Source: Burkholderiaceae bacterium (GTDB lineage: Bacteria > Pseudomonadota > Gammaproteobacteria > Burkholderiales > Burkholderiaceae). From it: a stretch of DNA of 32,907 nucleotides. The notes beneath the pieces were generated by a model. It had not been told where the DNA came from. It did no database searches and saw only the letters and a program-made list of their open reading frames with translations. Below, piece by piece: positions 24,783 through 32,602 of this stretch. A program made the translations under genes and the position numbers. The stretch is from the NCBI GenBank assembly GCA_947448695.1, contig CANFOL010000025.1, forward strand, positions 1-32,907, in the 5' to 3' direction. The first letter of the stretch is position 1; each line of letters begins with the position of its first letter.

Positions 24783-25943
24783 ATGGAAGATCTTTCTCTA
24801 GATATGTTGCCTGTTGATAAGGATAAATACTCCCTCTGGGATAAGCTTTTTATCAAAAAAGATCGATTGATTGCCAATCGTCAATTTCAAAGAGTTGTGG
24901 CAAAAGTTCCTTTTTTAAGTTCGATCTCCAAGAGTCGAGCAAAGGGCGTCTTTGATCTCATGGCAGGTTTTGTATATTCACAAATATTGCTTGCGTGTGT
25001 TCGTGTAAGGCTTTTTGAGCATTTATCGAATGGTCCCTTAAGCTTAGAAGAACTCTCCCAAAAAGTCGATATGCCGATCAAGGGATTAGAGAGGTTGTTG
25101 CTTGGAGCTCAGTCACTAGACCTAATCGAAACCAGAGCTAATCGCTATGCTTTAGGGTCATTGGGGGCTCCTCTCGTTGGGAATCAGGCCTTATTGTCGA
25201 TGATTGAACACCATGGGGCGCTCTATCAAGATTTACGAGATCCAGTTGCATTATTGCGTGGTGAGCTAAAAGAAAAAGCCCTAGAAAGTTATTGGCCTTA
25301 CATTACAGAGCAAAGTGATGAGTTAAAAAGCTTGAGCGATACAGAAAAAGTATCTCAGTATTCAGCGCTGATGTCCGACTCGTTGCCGCTTGTAGCTGAT
25401 GAAATTATTGACTCCTATAACTTTAATCAACATCAGTGTTTACTGGATGTTGGAGGTGGGCAAGGAACCTTTATTTCTCTTCTTCATCAACGCGTCCAGC
25501 ACCTTCAATTTAAGCTTTTCGATTTACCCGGTGTGGCGCAACTAGCTCAAGAAAAGCTAGATGAAAAATTAGGACAAGGTCGAGTTGAGTGTATTGGCGG
25601 TGATTTTTTTAATCATCAAATTCCAACTGGGGCTGATCTCGTGACCCTTATACGGGTCATTTTTGATCATGACGATATGCGGGTCAAACAGTTACTTAAG
25701 TCCATTTATCAATCCTTGCCAGCAGGCGGCAAGCTTTTGGTTGCTGAGCCTATGGCGAATACAGAAGATTTACCGGCGATGGGGCAGGCCTATTTTGGAT
25801 TTTATTTGCTGGCTATGGGTCGAGGAAGACCGCGTAGTTCAAAAGAAATTACAGATTTTTTAATTGAGGCGGGATTTAAAAAAACCAAATTAGTTAAAAA
25901 CATGATGAAAATCAACGCGCAGATAGTTGTCGCAGAGAAGTAA
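24783..25943 (+). CDS. crtF: Hydroxycarotenoid O-methyltransferase (CrtF)
   Basis: CrtF methylates the 1-hydroxyl group of demethylspheroidene or hydroxyneurosporene-type carotenoids, so the cell should make methoxylated carotenoids of the spheroidene or spirilloxanthin type. The 386-residue protein has an N-terminal winged-helix dimerisation domain of the plant-type O-methyltransferase family. The SAM-binding motif LLDVGGGQGTF lies at about residues 220-230, and the later DLVTLIRVIFDHDD block carries the catalytic-site residues. The N-terminus (about 60 residues before the dimerisation domain) is longer than in plant enzymes, as in other CrtF proteins. It follows crtE by 4 bases. crtI, B, C and D are not in the window. 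Confidence 0.88.
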   Translation: MEDLSLDMLPVDKDKYSLWDKLFIKKDRLIANRQFQRVVAKVPFLSSISKSRAKGVFDLMAGFVYSQILLACVRVRLFEHLSNGPLSLEELSQKVDMPIKGLERLLLGAQSLDLIETRANRYALGSLGAPLVGNQALLSMIEHHGALYQDLRDPVALLRGELKEKALESYWPYITEQSDELKSLSDTEKVSQYSALMSDSLPLVADEIIDSYNFNQHQCLLDVGGGQGTFISLLHQRVQHLQFKLFDLPGVAQLAQEKLDEKLGQGRVECIGGDFFNHQIPTGADLVTLIRVIFDHDDMRVKQLLKSIYQSLPAGGKLLVAEPMANTEDLPAMGQAYFGFYLLAMGRGRPRSSKEITDFLIEAGFKKTKLVKNMMKINAQIVVAEK

Positions 25944-25992
25944 AGGGTAAACCCTAATAAGGGTAATTACTGATGTTAAGAATAGTAAAGAG

Positions 25993-26010
25993 TGTAAAAA
26001 TAATTTTACA
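25993..26010. promoter_or_regulatory. PpsR/CrtJ-type box 1 upstream of bchC
   Basis: TGTAAAAATAATTTTACA fits TGT-N12-ACA with an extended perfect dyad (TGTAAAA-ATAA-TTTTACA). It is the distal member of a tandem pair. Confidence 0.75.
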
Positions 26011-26017
26011 TTTAAGG

Positions 26018-26035
26018 TGTAAATGAAATTTAACA
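26018..26035. promoter_or_regulatory. PpsR/CrtJ-type box 2 upstream of bchC
   Basis: TGTAAATGAAATTTAACA fits TGT-N12-ACA. It begins 25 bases after box 1, leaving a 7-base gap, and ends 10 bases before the bchC start codon, overlapping the ribosome binding site region. Tandem boxes at close to this spacing are the known CrtJ/PpsR arrangement at bch promoters. Confidence 0.75.
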
Positions 26036-26045
26036 GGGACTACAA

Positions 26046-26981
26046 GTGGAAGCACATGCAATTGTAATCAATCAACCGAAGCAAGTATCTTTGAGTCTAT
26101 TGCCAATAGATGAATTAGGTCAGGATGATGTTGCTGTTGAAATGGAATACAGCGGTATCAGCACAGGTACTGAGAAGTTGATCTGGAGTGGTTTAATGCC
26201 TCAGTTTCCTGGCATGGGCTATCCATTAGTGCCTGGTTATGAGTCCGTTGGACGAGTTACACATGTTGGAGAAAATGCATTATTAAAGGTTGGTCAGCGT
26301 GTATTTGTACCAGGTGCTAAATGCTATGGAGAAGTAAAAGGCTTATTTGGTGGTGCGTCTTCACACGTTGTTATTCCTTCGCAAAGATTAACCGTTCTTG
26401 ATGAGGAAGTTGGCGTCGAGGGTATTCTCCTTGCCCTAGCCGCAACCGCTTACCACGTTACAGAAGGTAGGGAACAAGCTCAACCAGATTTAATTATTGG
26501 TCATGGTGTAGTTGGAAGATTACTGGCTCGTATCGCAGTTGCCAAAGGTAAAATCCCGGTGGTTTGGGAGACCAATCCAATCCGTTCCTCAGGTGCGATG
26601 GGCTATAAGGTAGTTCATCCTAAAGATGATGATTTTCATCAGTATGGCGTAATTTGTGATGCCAGTGGCGACTCCGAATTAATCAATACATTAGTCAGTC
26701 GACTTCGTCCTCAAGGCGAAATTGTCCTTGCAGGATTTTACGATCGCCCAATCTCTTATAACTTCGCTCCTGCTTTTATGCGTGAAATGAAAATGCGCAT
26801 TGCAGCTCAGTGGCAGCCAAAAGATATTGAAGAAGTTCATCAACTCATTCGTTCTAAGCAATTGCCTTTGGATGGGTTGATTACACACACCAGCAATCCT
26901 CAGGATGCTGACTCAGCGTATCAAAGCGCTTTTAACGATATGCAATGCCTAAAAATGACCCTTAATTGGAGAACAGCGTAA
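26046..26981 (+). CDS. bchC: Bacteriochlorophyllide a dehydrogenase (BchC)
   Basis: BchC oxidises the 3-(1-hydroxyethyl) group to the 3-acetyl group, the last ring modification of bacteriochlorophyllide a. The 311-residue protein is a medium-chain dehydrogenase relative. It has the N-terminal SGISTGTEKLIWSG and VPGYESVGRV blocks and the NAD-binding stretch GHGVVGRLLARIAVAKG (about residues 156-172). The start is GTG, 5 bases after CAGGGAC. It heads the bchCXYZ-puf superoperon and is preceded by two tandem PpsR-type boxes. Its stop overlaps the bchX start (TAATG). Confidence 0.95.
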   Translation: MEAHAIVINQPKQVSLSLLPIDELGQDDVAVEMEYSGISTGTEKLIWSGLMPQFPGMGYPLVPGYESVGRVTHVGENALLKVGQRVFVPGAKCYGEVKGLFGGASSHVVIPSQRLTVLDEEVGVEGILLALAATAYHVTEGREQAQPDLIIGHGVVGRLLARIAVAKGKIPVVWETNPIRSSGAMGYKVVHPKDDDFHQYGVICDASGDSELINTLVSRLRPQGEIVLAGFYDRPISYNFAPAFMREMKMRIAAQWQPKDIEEVHQLIRSKQLPLDGLITHTSNPQDADSAYQSAFNDMQCLKMTLNWRTA

Positions 26982-27985
26982 TGAATAGTCCTATACCAGC
27001 AGAATCAACCGTGCAATTTATGAATCTTAAAAAAGAGGCTGCGATCGATCCAGATCCAGTTTCTACAAAGCCAGTTACCAAAGAAACGCAGATTATTGCG
27101 ATTTACGGTAAAGGCGGTATTGGTAAGAGTTTTACTCTTGCAAATTTGTCTTACATGATGGCTCAGCAAGGTAAAAAAGTTTTACTGATTGGTTGTGATC
27201 CAAAGAGTGATACCACTTCTTTGTTATTCGGCGGTAAGGCTTGTCCAACCATTATTGAAACTTCTTCTAAGAGGAAACTTGAAGGAGCATCCGTAGAAAT
27301 TGGTGATGTATGTTTCAAGCGTGATGGCGTTTTTGCGATGGAGCTTGGTGGTCCTGAAGTCGGTCGTGGTTGCGGTGGTCGAGGCATTATTCACGGCTTT
27401 GAGACTCTTGAAAAATTAGGATTCCATGACTGGGGTTTTGATTATGTTCTCTTAGACTTCTTAGGTGACGTAGTTTGTGGAGGCTTTGGTTTACCAATTG
27501 CTCGCGACATGTGCCAAAAAGTAATCGTTGTTGGTAGTAACGATTTGCAATCTTTATATGTGGCTAACAATGTGTGCTCTGCCGTTGAATACTTCCGTAA
27601 GTTAGGTGGAAACGTTGGTGTAGCTGGTATGGTGATCAATAAAGATGATGGTACTGGTGAAGCTGCTGCTTTTGCAGAACGTGCTGGTATTCCAGTTCTT
27701 TCAGCAATTCCTGCGAATGAAGATATTCGTCGCAAGAGCGCTAATTACGAAATTATTGGTAAACCTGGAACAGAATGGGCAAGCTTATTTGCAGAGCTTG
27801 GTGATAACGTAGCCAAAGCTCCTCCAGTTCGTCCAAAGCCACTCACCCAAGATGAGTTATTAGGTTTGTTCTCTGGTGATCAAGTCGGCCGTCATGTTGT
27901 TCTCGAGCCAGCTAGTTTATTTGACATGGTCGGTAAGCATGAGGTCCATAAAGATTCACTCGAAGTGATTTACGACAAAGCCTAA
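26981..27985 (+). CDS. bchX: Chlorophyllide a reductase iron protein subunit X
   Basis: BchX is the nitrogenase Fe-protein-like ATPase that passes electrons to BchYZ for reduction of ring B of chlorophyllide a. I chose ATG at 26981 (334 residues) over a TTG 15 bases earlier because it overlaps the bchC stop as TAATG and has GGAG 9 bases upstream. The P-loop GKGGIGKS is at residues 43-50. The two cysteines that bridge a [4Fe-4S] cluster across the dimer are Cys-131 (GRGCGGRG) and Cys-166 (VVCGGFG). The about 40-residue N-terminal extension before the P-loop is usual for BchX compared with BchL. bchY follows after 2 bases. Confidence 0.96.
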   Translation: MNSPIPAESTVQFMNLKKEAAIDPDPVSTKPVTKETQIIAIYGKGGIGKSFTLANLSYMMAQQGKKVLLIGCDPKSDTTSLLFGGKACPTIIETSSKRKLEGASVEIGDVCFKRDGVFAMELGGPEVGRGCGGRGIIHGFETLEKLGFHDWGFDYVLLDFLGDVVCGGFGLPIARDMCQKVIVVGSNDLQSLYVANNVCSAVEYFRKLGGNVGVAGMVINKDDGTGEAAAFAERAGIPVLSAIPANEDIRRKSANYEIIGKPGTEWASLFAELGDNVAKAPPVRPKPLTQDELLGLFSGDQVGRHVVLEPASLFDMVGKHEVHKDSLEVIYDKA

Positions 27986-27987
27986 TC

Positions 27988-29517
27988 ATGACAGAGCAAA
28001 AAATTATTCCAATCCTCAACAATCCTCAGGCTATCAATGCTGACGGATTAGGTTGTCATTCTGGGGCAGATCAAATGATAGAAGCTGCTAAAGCAGCTAA
28101 TAAATCTGAAATTTTGCAACGCTACGCAAAAGATTACCCAAAGGGTCCTCATGATCAACCGCAAAGTATGTGTCCAGCATTTGGATCATTGCGAGTTGGT
28201 TTAAGAATGCGCCGCACTTCTACGATTTTGTCAGGTTCTGCATGTTGTGTTTATGGACTCACATTTACCTCTCACTTCTACGGTGCAAAACGAAGCGTGG
28301 GTTATGTGCCATTCAATTCAGAAAGCTTGGTGACTGGAAAACTTTTTGAAGATATTCGCGAAGCAGTTTTTCTAGAAGCAGATCCTGCAAAATATGATGC
28401 GGTGGTAATTATTAACTTGTGTGTACCAACAGCAAGTGGTGTGCCACTACAGTTACTACCAAAAGAAATTAACGGTGTTCGAATTATAGGTATTGATGTA
28501 CCAGGATTTGGTGTGCCAACTCATGCTGAAGCTAAAGATGTACTAGCTGGAGCGATGCTGAAGTATGCAAGAAATGAAGCAGAAGCCGGTCCTGTAACAG
28601 CGCCACGTCAAGGTAAATCAGACAAGCCAACAATCACTCTTCTTGGTGAGATGTTCCCTGTTGATCCAGTTGGAATTGGAATGATGCTTGAACCAATGGG
28701 GCTTGCCGCTGGACCAGTGGTACCAACTCGAGAATGGCGTGAGTTATATCAAGCCCTAGACTGTGCTGCTGTTGCAGCAATCCATCCTTTTTATACTGCA
28801 AGTATTCGTGAATTTACTGCCGCAGGAAGAAAGATTGTTGGATCGGCACCGATTGGTTATGAAGGTACAGCTGCTTGGCTTGAAGCGATTGGTAATTCTT
28901 GTAATGTCCCAGCAGACTTGATTGCTGCTGCGCAAAATAAATTTTTACCAATGATTAAAGGCGCACTTTCTGCAAAACCAATACAAGGAAGAATTACTTT
29001 AAGTGGTTATGAAGGCTCTGAGTTACTCGTCGGACGTTTATTAGTAGAAAGTGGTGCAGATCTTCGATATGTTGGCACAGCATGTCCGAAAACTGTTTGG
29101 AGTGAGGCCGATAAAAATTGGCTCGAGTCCAAAGGTGTTCGTGTCCAGTATCGCGCATCCCTTGAAGATGATTTGGCTGCAATTGATGAGTTTCGTCCCG
29201 ATTTGGCAATTGGTACAACGCCAGTCGTTCAAAAAGCTAAACAACTTGCGATTCCAGCTTTGTACTTTACAAACTTAATTTCTGCACGACCTCTGATGGG
29301 AGTTGCTGGGGCGGGATCTTTAGCTCAAGTGATTAATGCCGCCATTGCTAACAAAAATCGCTTCCAAATCATGGAAGATTTTTTTGGCGATGTTGGAACG
29401 GGTCACAAGTCTGGAGTTTGGGATGATGTCCCTATGGACCGCCCAGACTTTAAAGCGAATGTTAAGCGTCGTTTAGAAAAAGAAATGAAAAAACGCAAAG
29501 CAGAGGAGATGGGCTAA
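27988..29517 (+). CDS. bchY: Chlorophyllide a reductase subunit Y
   Basis: BchY forms the catalytic heterotetramer with BchZ; the pair is related to nitrogenase MoFe proteins. The 509-residue sequence has the cluster-ligand cysteines in GLGCHSG (near residue 23), MCPAFGSL (near 62) and SGSACCVYG (near 85), then the conserved [20 protein letters not shown]. The C-terminal end is rich in Lys and Arg ([14 protein letters not shown]). Length is normal. It starts 2 bases after bchX and its stop overlaps the bchZ start as TAATG, so the four bch genes are tightly coupled. Confidence 0.96.
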   Translation: MTEQKIIPILNNPQAINADGLGCHSGADQMIEAAKAANKSEILQRYAKDYPKGPHDQPQSMCPAFGSLRVGLRMRRTSTILSGSACCVYGLTFTSHFYGAKRSVGYVPFNSESLVTGKLFEDIREAVFLEADPAKYDAVVIINLCVPTASGVPLQLLPKEINGVRIIGIDVPGFGVPTHAEAKDVLAGAMLKYARNEAEAGPVTAPRQGKSDKPTITLLGEMFPVDPVGIGMMLEPMGLAAGPVVPTREWRELYQALDCAAVAAIHPFYTASIREFTAAGRKIVGSAPIGYEGTAAWLEAIGNSCNVPADLIAAAQNKFLPMIKGALSAKPIQGRITLSGYEGSELLVGRLLVESGADLRYVGTACPKTVWSEADKNWLESKGVRVQYRASLEDDLAAIDEFRPDLAIGTTPVVQKAKQLAIPALYFTNLISARPLMGVAGAGSLAQVINAAIANKNRFQIMEDFFGDVGTGHKSGVWDDVPMDRPDFKANVKRRLEKEMKKRKAEEMG

Positions 29518-30974
29518 TGCTGATATTAGATCATGATCGAGCTGGCGGATATTGGGGTGCTGTGTACGTGTTCACAGCCATCAAAGGCTTACAAGTAGTG
29601 ATTGATGGTCCTGTGGGTTGTGAGAATTTACCTGTTACTTCAGTTCTACATTACACCGATGCATTACCACCGCATGAATTACCGATTGTTGTTACTGGAC
29701 TTGCGGAAGAGCAGCTTGGGCGTGAAGGTACTGAAGAGTCAATGAAACGCGCTCATAAAGTATTAGATCCAGATTTGCCTTCGGTTGTAGTTACTGGATC
29801 TATTGCTGAAATGATTGGCGGTGGTGTAACACCAGAAGGTATGAACATTGCGCGCTTCTTACCAAGAACAATTGATGAAGATCAATGGCAAAGTGCTAAC
29901 CGTGCAATGTACTGGTTATGGACTGAATATGGCGTTAAGCATATTCCTGAACGTCCTGCACGTAAAGATGGTGAAAAGCCACGCGTTAACATTATTGGCC
30001 CTGCTTATGGCATGTTCAATATGTACAGTGATCTTGCAGAGATGAAGCGTTTAGTCGAGGGTATTGGTGCTGACATTAATATGGTGTTTCCACTCAGCAG
30101 TCACTTAGCTGATGTTGCAAAGCTTGTAGATGCGGATGTCAATATTTGTATGTATCGCGAGTTTGGCAGACTTTTATGTGAGAATCTTGATCGCCCATAT
30201 TTACAAGCACCGATTGGCATGCATAGTACGACTCAATTTTTAAGAAAATTAGGAGAGTTATTAGGCATCGACCCAGAGCCATTTATCGAAAAAGAAAAAA
30301 ATAGTACTTTAAAGCCTATTTGGGATTTATGGCGCTCAGTTACTCAAGACTTCTTTGGTACTGCAAGTATTGGTATTGTTGCAAATGAGACCTATACACG
30401 AGGTATACGTAGTTTCTTAGAAGACGAAATGGGTTTGCCATGTAACTTTGCTATTTCAAGAAAGCCTGGCGAGAAGACGAATAATCAAGAAATTCGTGAA
30501 CTGGTTCAAAAGAAAACGCCATTGGTTTTGTATGGCAGCTTCAATGAGCGCATGTATGCAGCTGAAGTTGGTGGTAGGGCTGCTTTCATACCAGCATCCT
30601 TCCCTGGTGCCATTATTCGTCGGCATACCGGTACACCTTTTATGGGCTATGCAGGCGCTACTTACATTATTCAAGAATTTTGTAATGCTCTATTTGATGC
30701 CTTATTCCATATCCTTCCTTTAGGAACCGATTTAGACAAAGTAGAGGCAACACTTGCTAAAGCTGGTCAATTAGAAAATCTGCCTTGGGATGAACAAGCA
30801 CAAATGATTCTCAATGAAATTGTTGCAAATCAGCCTGTGTTAACGCAAATCTCAGCCGCTAAACGATTACGTGATCGGGCAGAACGTGAGGCTAGATTGT
30901 CTGGTGCAACACGCGTTACTGAAGAGTTATTAAATCGCATTCAAGCAACTGTGGGTGCTGGAGTGAACTCATGA
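29517..30974 (+). CDS. bchZ: Chlorophyllide a reductase subunit Z
   Basis: BchZ is the second catalytic subunit of chlorophyllide a reductase. The 485-residue protein begins [25 protein letters not shown] and carries the cluster-binding cysteine in [13 protein letters not shown] (about residue 35), followed by [18 protein letters not shown] and the C-terminal [11 protein letters not shown] block (near residue 460). The length is normal. The start overlaps the bchY stop. A 40-codon frame begins inside its last codons (ATGA overlap) and leads to pufB. Confidence 0.96.
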   Translation: MLILDHDRAGGYWGAVYVFTAIKGLQVVIDGPVGCENLPVTSVLHYTDALPPHELPIVVTGLAEEQLGREGTEESMKRAHKVLDPDLPSVVVTGSIAEMIGGGVTPEGMNIARFLPRTIDEDQWQSANRAMYWLWTEYGVKHIPERPARKDGEKPRVNIIGPAYGMFNMYSDLAEMKRLVEGIGADINMVFPLSSHLADVAKLVDADVNICMYREFGRLLCENLDRPYLQAPIGMHSTTQFLRKLGELLGIDPEPFIEKEKNSTLKPIWDLWRSVTQDFFGTASIGIVANETYTRGIRSFLEDEMGLPCNFAISRKPGEKTNNQEIRELVQKKTPLVLYGSFNERMYAAEVGGRAAFIPASFPGAIIRRHTGTPFMGYAGATYIIQEFCNALFDALFHILPLGTDLDKVEATLAKAGQLENLPWDEQAQMILNEIVANQPVLTQISAAKRLRDRAEREARLSGATRVTEELLNRIQATVGAGVNS

Positions 30975-31093
30975 GAAGGCTAGATCATTTTTCTGCGAGT
31001 AAAGAATCTGACGGTTTTACGTCAAATCCCCAAGCTACACGGGGTGAGTGTAGTAACTGTAGTTTTGTTTTTAGGAGTAATCAACATGAGTGA
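30971..31093 (+). CDS. Possible 40-codon frame linking bchZ and pufB
   Basis: A frame of 40 codons starts with an ATG that overlaps the bchZ stop (ATGA) and ends with a TGA inside the first codons of pufB (8-base overlap). The peptide begins [11 protein letters not shown] and contains GECSNC. It has no membrane segment and is not pufQ-like, although pufQ occupies this place in Rhodobacter. It may couple translation from bchZ into pufB, or simply be an open gap. There is no strong ribosome binding site and no family match. Confidence 0.3.
   Translation: MRRLDHFSASKESDGFTSNPQATRGECSNCSFVFRSNQHE
31035..31053 (+). other. Small hairpin upstream of pufB
   Basis: CTACAC (31035-31040) can pair with GTGTAG (31048-31053) around a 7-base loop in the bchZ-pufB gap. 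There is no T run, so it is not a terminator. A 5' stem-loop can protect a processed puf transcript or mark a cleavage site; that role is inferred. Confidence 0.4.
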
Positions 31094-31232
31094 AAACAGA
31101 TCTCTATCTGGTTTAACAGATGATGAGGCAAAAGAGTTTCATACATTTTATGTACAAGGACTAGTTGGCTTTGTAGCCATCGCAGTTGTTGCGCATATGC
31201 TTGTATGGGCTTGGCGTCCTTGGTTTAATTGA
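31086..31232 (+). CDS. pufB: LH1 antenna beta polypeptide
   Basis: This 48-residue single-span protein binds bacteriochlorophyll and carotenoid in the LH1 ring around the reaction centre. The core sequence is [16 protein letters not shown] with His-19, then the membrane span with the magnesium-ligating His-37 ([13 protein letters not shown]) and the conserved C-terminal RPWF. I chose ATG at 31086 because AGGAG lies 8 bases upstream and the resulting N-terminus has the normal length; an in-frame GTG at 31044 would add 14 unusual residues. The next gene is not pufA but a 73-codon frame. Confidence 0.95.
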   Translation: MSENRSLSGLTDDEAKEFHTFYVQGLVGFVAIAVVAHMLVWAWRPWFN

Positions 31233-31262
31233 TGTTGCTTTAACAAAAATAAAGGAAATATC

Positions 31263-31484
31263 ATGGAAAGAAAAGCAGAATTAATATCAAAAGTTATGGC
31301 GAATGATTCCATATCTTTCAAAGTAATTTTTATTTTATGTTTTGTAATTTGCTTCATGCTTACTTTATTTACGTTATTTCTGCCGACGGGGTGGCGTGTT
31401 TGGTTACCAGGTTCGGAAAGAGGTAATTCTCTTTTTGAGTCAACCAAGGCAGGTGTTTATAGCTTTATGTCTTTTTTAACTTAG
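31263..31484 (+). CDS. 73-residue membrane protein between pufB and pufA, possibly PufQ-like
   Basis: This gene lies where pufA normally follows pufB. An AAAGGA ribosome binding site sits 6 bases before the ATG, and the stop overlaps the AGGAG site of pufA, so it is well embedded in the operon. The protein has a charged start (MERKAEL), one strong membrane segment (about residues 19-41), then [13 protein letters not shown] and a polar C-terminus. It has no histidine, so it cannot ligate bacteriochlorophyll as an LH polypeptide does. Its length (PufQ is about 74 residues) and the FKVIF.L.FV pattern at the start of the membrane span resemble PufQ, a factor in bacteriochlorophyll delivery usually encoded before pufB. 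That similarity is weak and from memory. Other options are a small LH1 accessory subunit or assembly factor. Confidence 0.8.
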   Translation: MERKAELISKVMANDSISFKVIFILCFVICFMLTLFTLFLPTGWRVWLPGSERGNSLFESTKAGVYSFMSFLT

Positions 31485-31494
31485 GAGAAGCATT

Positions 31495-31665
31495 ATGTGG
31501 AGAGTTTGGAAACTATACGACCCTTTGCGGGCGATGGTAGCACAAGGCGTTTTTCTCTTTGCTTTAGCCGCTATGATTCATTTGATTTTATTGAGTACAA
31601 ATCAATACAAATGGCTCGACGGTATGTCACAACAGCAGTATACGCAGTCTCGTGCTGCAAAGTAA
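31495..31665 (+). CDS. pufA: LH1 antenna alpha polypeptide
   Basis: This 56-residue protein has the classical LH1 alpha start [12 protein letters not shown], one membrane span with the magnesium-ligating His-29 ([11 protein letters not shown]) and a C-terminal Trp-40 (QYKWLDG) of the kind that hydrogen-bonds bacteriochlorophyll. AGGAG lies 7 bases before the ATG. The short C-terminal tail ([13 protein letters not shown]) is polar. It pairs with PufB despite the 262 bases that separate the two genes. A strong stem-loop follows its stop codon. Confidence 0.95.
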   Translation: MWRVWKLYDPLRAMVAQGVFLFALAAMIHLILLSTNQYKWLDGMSQQQYTQSRAAK

Positions 31666-31680
31666 TTAGTAGCACCAAGA

Positions 31681-31711
31681 CTTGGAAGGAGTTTTTAAAA
31701 CTCCATCCAAG
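31681..31711 (+). other. pufA-pufL intercistronic stem-loop (mRNA stability element)
   Basis: The 31 bases form a near-perfect hairpin: CTTGGA pairs with TCCAAG, then one A-A mismatch, then GGAGTT pairs with AACTCC around a short T/A loop. The sequence after it has no T run, so it is not a simple terminator. In Rhodobacter a stem-loop at this place protects the pufBA message from 3' decay and gives more LH1 than reaction centre. The same role is likely here and would also cover the 73-codon gene. Confidence 0.8.
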
Positions 31712-31757
31712 CAGAAATTTTAAAGTAGTTTAATTTTAAAAAACGGGAGAGCACATC

Positions 31758-32582
31758 ATGGCGATGCTCAATTTTGAAAGAAAGTACCGAGTTCGTGGTG
31801 GTACTTTAATCGGTGGGGATCTATTTGATTTTTGGGTAGGACCTTTTTACGTGGGATTCTTTGGGGTGACCACAGTATTTTTTAGCTTTATTGGTACAGC
31901 TATGATATTGTGGGGCGCTGCTCACCAAGGCGTTTTTAATATTTGGCAAATCAATATTGCTCCTCCCGATCTTAAATATGGACTTGGGGTTGCGCCAATG
32001 ATGGAGGGTGGCTTATGGCAAATCATCACCATTTGTGCACTTGGAGCATTTGGATCCTGGGCACTGAGAGAAATTGAGATTTGTCGAAAGTTGGGCATGG
32101 GTTTGCATGTTCCTTTTACCTATTTAATGGCAGTATTTGCCTATTTCTCACTTGAAGTTATACGTCCAGTGTTGATGGGAGCATGGGGTCATGCTTTCCC
32201 CTACGGCATTATGAGTCACTTAGACTGGGTTTCAAATACGGGATATCAATACTTACACTTTCATTACAATCCGGCACACATGATCGCGGTTTCGTTATTC
32301 TTTGCAACAACACTCGCTTTATCTCTGCATGGTGCTTTAGTTCTCTCCTCAACTAATCCTGGACCTAGTCAAGCTGTAAAAACACCAGAACATGAAGATA
32401 CATTTTTTAGGGACATTATTGGCTACTCAGTTGGAACCTTAGGGATTCATCGAGTTGGCTTATTCCTTGCAGTTGCTGCTGTTTTTTGGAGCGCGGTTTG
32501 CATCATTATTAGCGGACCATTTTGGACAAGAGGATGGCCGGAATGGTGGACTTGGTGGTTAAATATGCCGATTTGGCAATAG
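31758..32582 (+). CDS. pufL: Photosynthetic reaction centre L subunit
   Basis: PufL is one of the two core subunits of the type-II reaction centre and carries five membrane helices in 274 residues. The starting [16 protein letters not shown] is typical. The bacteriochlorophyll and iron ligands are present: His-169 and His-174 (FHYNPAHM; these correspond to L168 and L173 of Rhodobacter), His-191 (SLHGALVLS) and His-231 (GIHRVGLF), both iron ligands. The C-terminal [14 protein letters not shown] is also characteristic. GGGAG lies 8 bases before the ATG. The subunit looks complete and functional. Confidence 0.97.
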   Translation: MAMLNFERKYRVRGGTLIGGDLFDFWVGPFYVGFFGVTTVFFSFIGTAMILWGAAHQGVFNIWQINIAPPDLKYGLGVAPMMEGGLWQIITICALGAFGSWALREIEICRKLGMGLHVPFTYLMAVFAYFSLEVIRPVLMGAWGHAFPYGIMSHLDWVSNTGYQYLHFHYNPAHMIAVSLFFATTLALSLHGALVLSSTNPGPSQAVKTPEHEDTFFRDIIGYSVGTLGIHRVGLFLAVAAVFWSAVCIIISGPFWTRGWPEWWTWWLNMPIWQ

Positions 32583-32602
32583 TGTGATATCGGAGAATTA
32601 AT

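Noticed and set aside
25944..25964. AGGGT/ACCCT short repeats after crtF
   Set aside because: The 5-bp stems can pair in two ways and have no T run; too weak for a terminator or a riboswitch.
26966..26980. TTG start for bchX at 26966
   Set aside because: ATG at 26981 overlaps the bchC stop as TAATG and has GGAG at a good distance; the TTG overlaps that GGAG.
31044..31085. Longer pufB from GTG at 31044
   Set aside because: The 14 extra residues do not fit LH1 beta; AGGAG at 31073-31077 serves the ATG at 31086.
31497..31733. 78-codon frame overlapping pufA
   Set aside because: It is an out-of-frame shadow of pufA, which is clearly coding in the other frame, and has no protein features.
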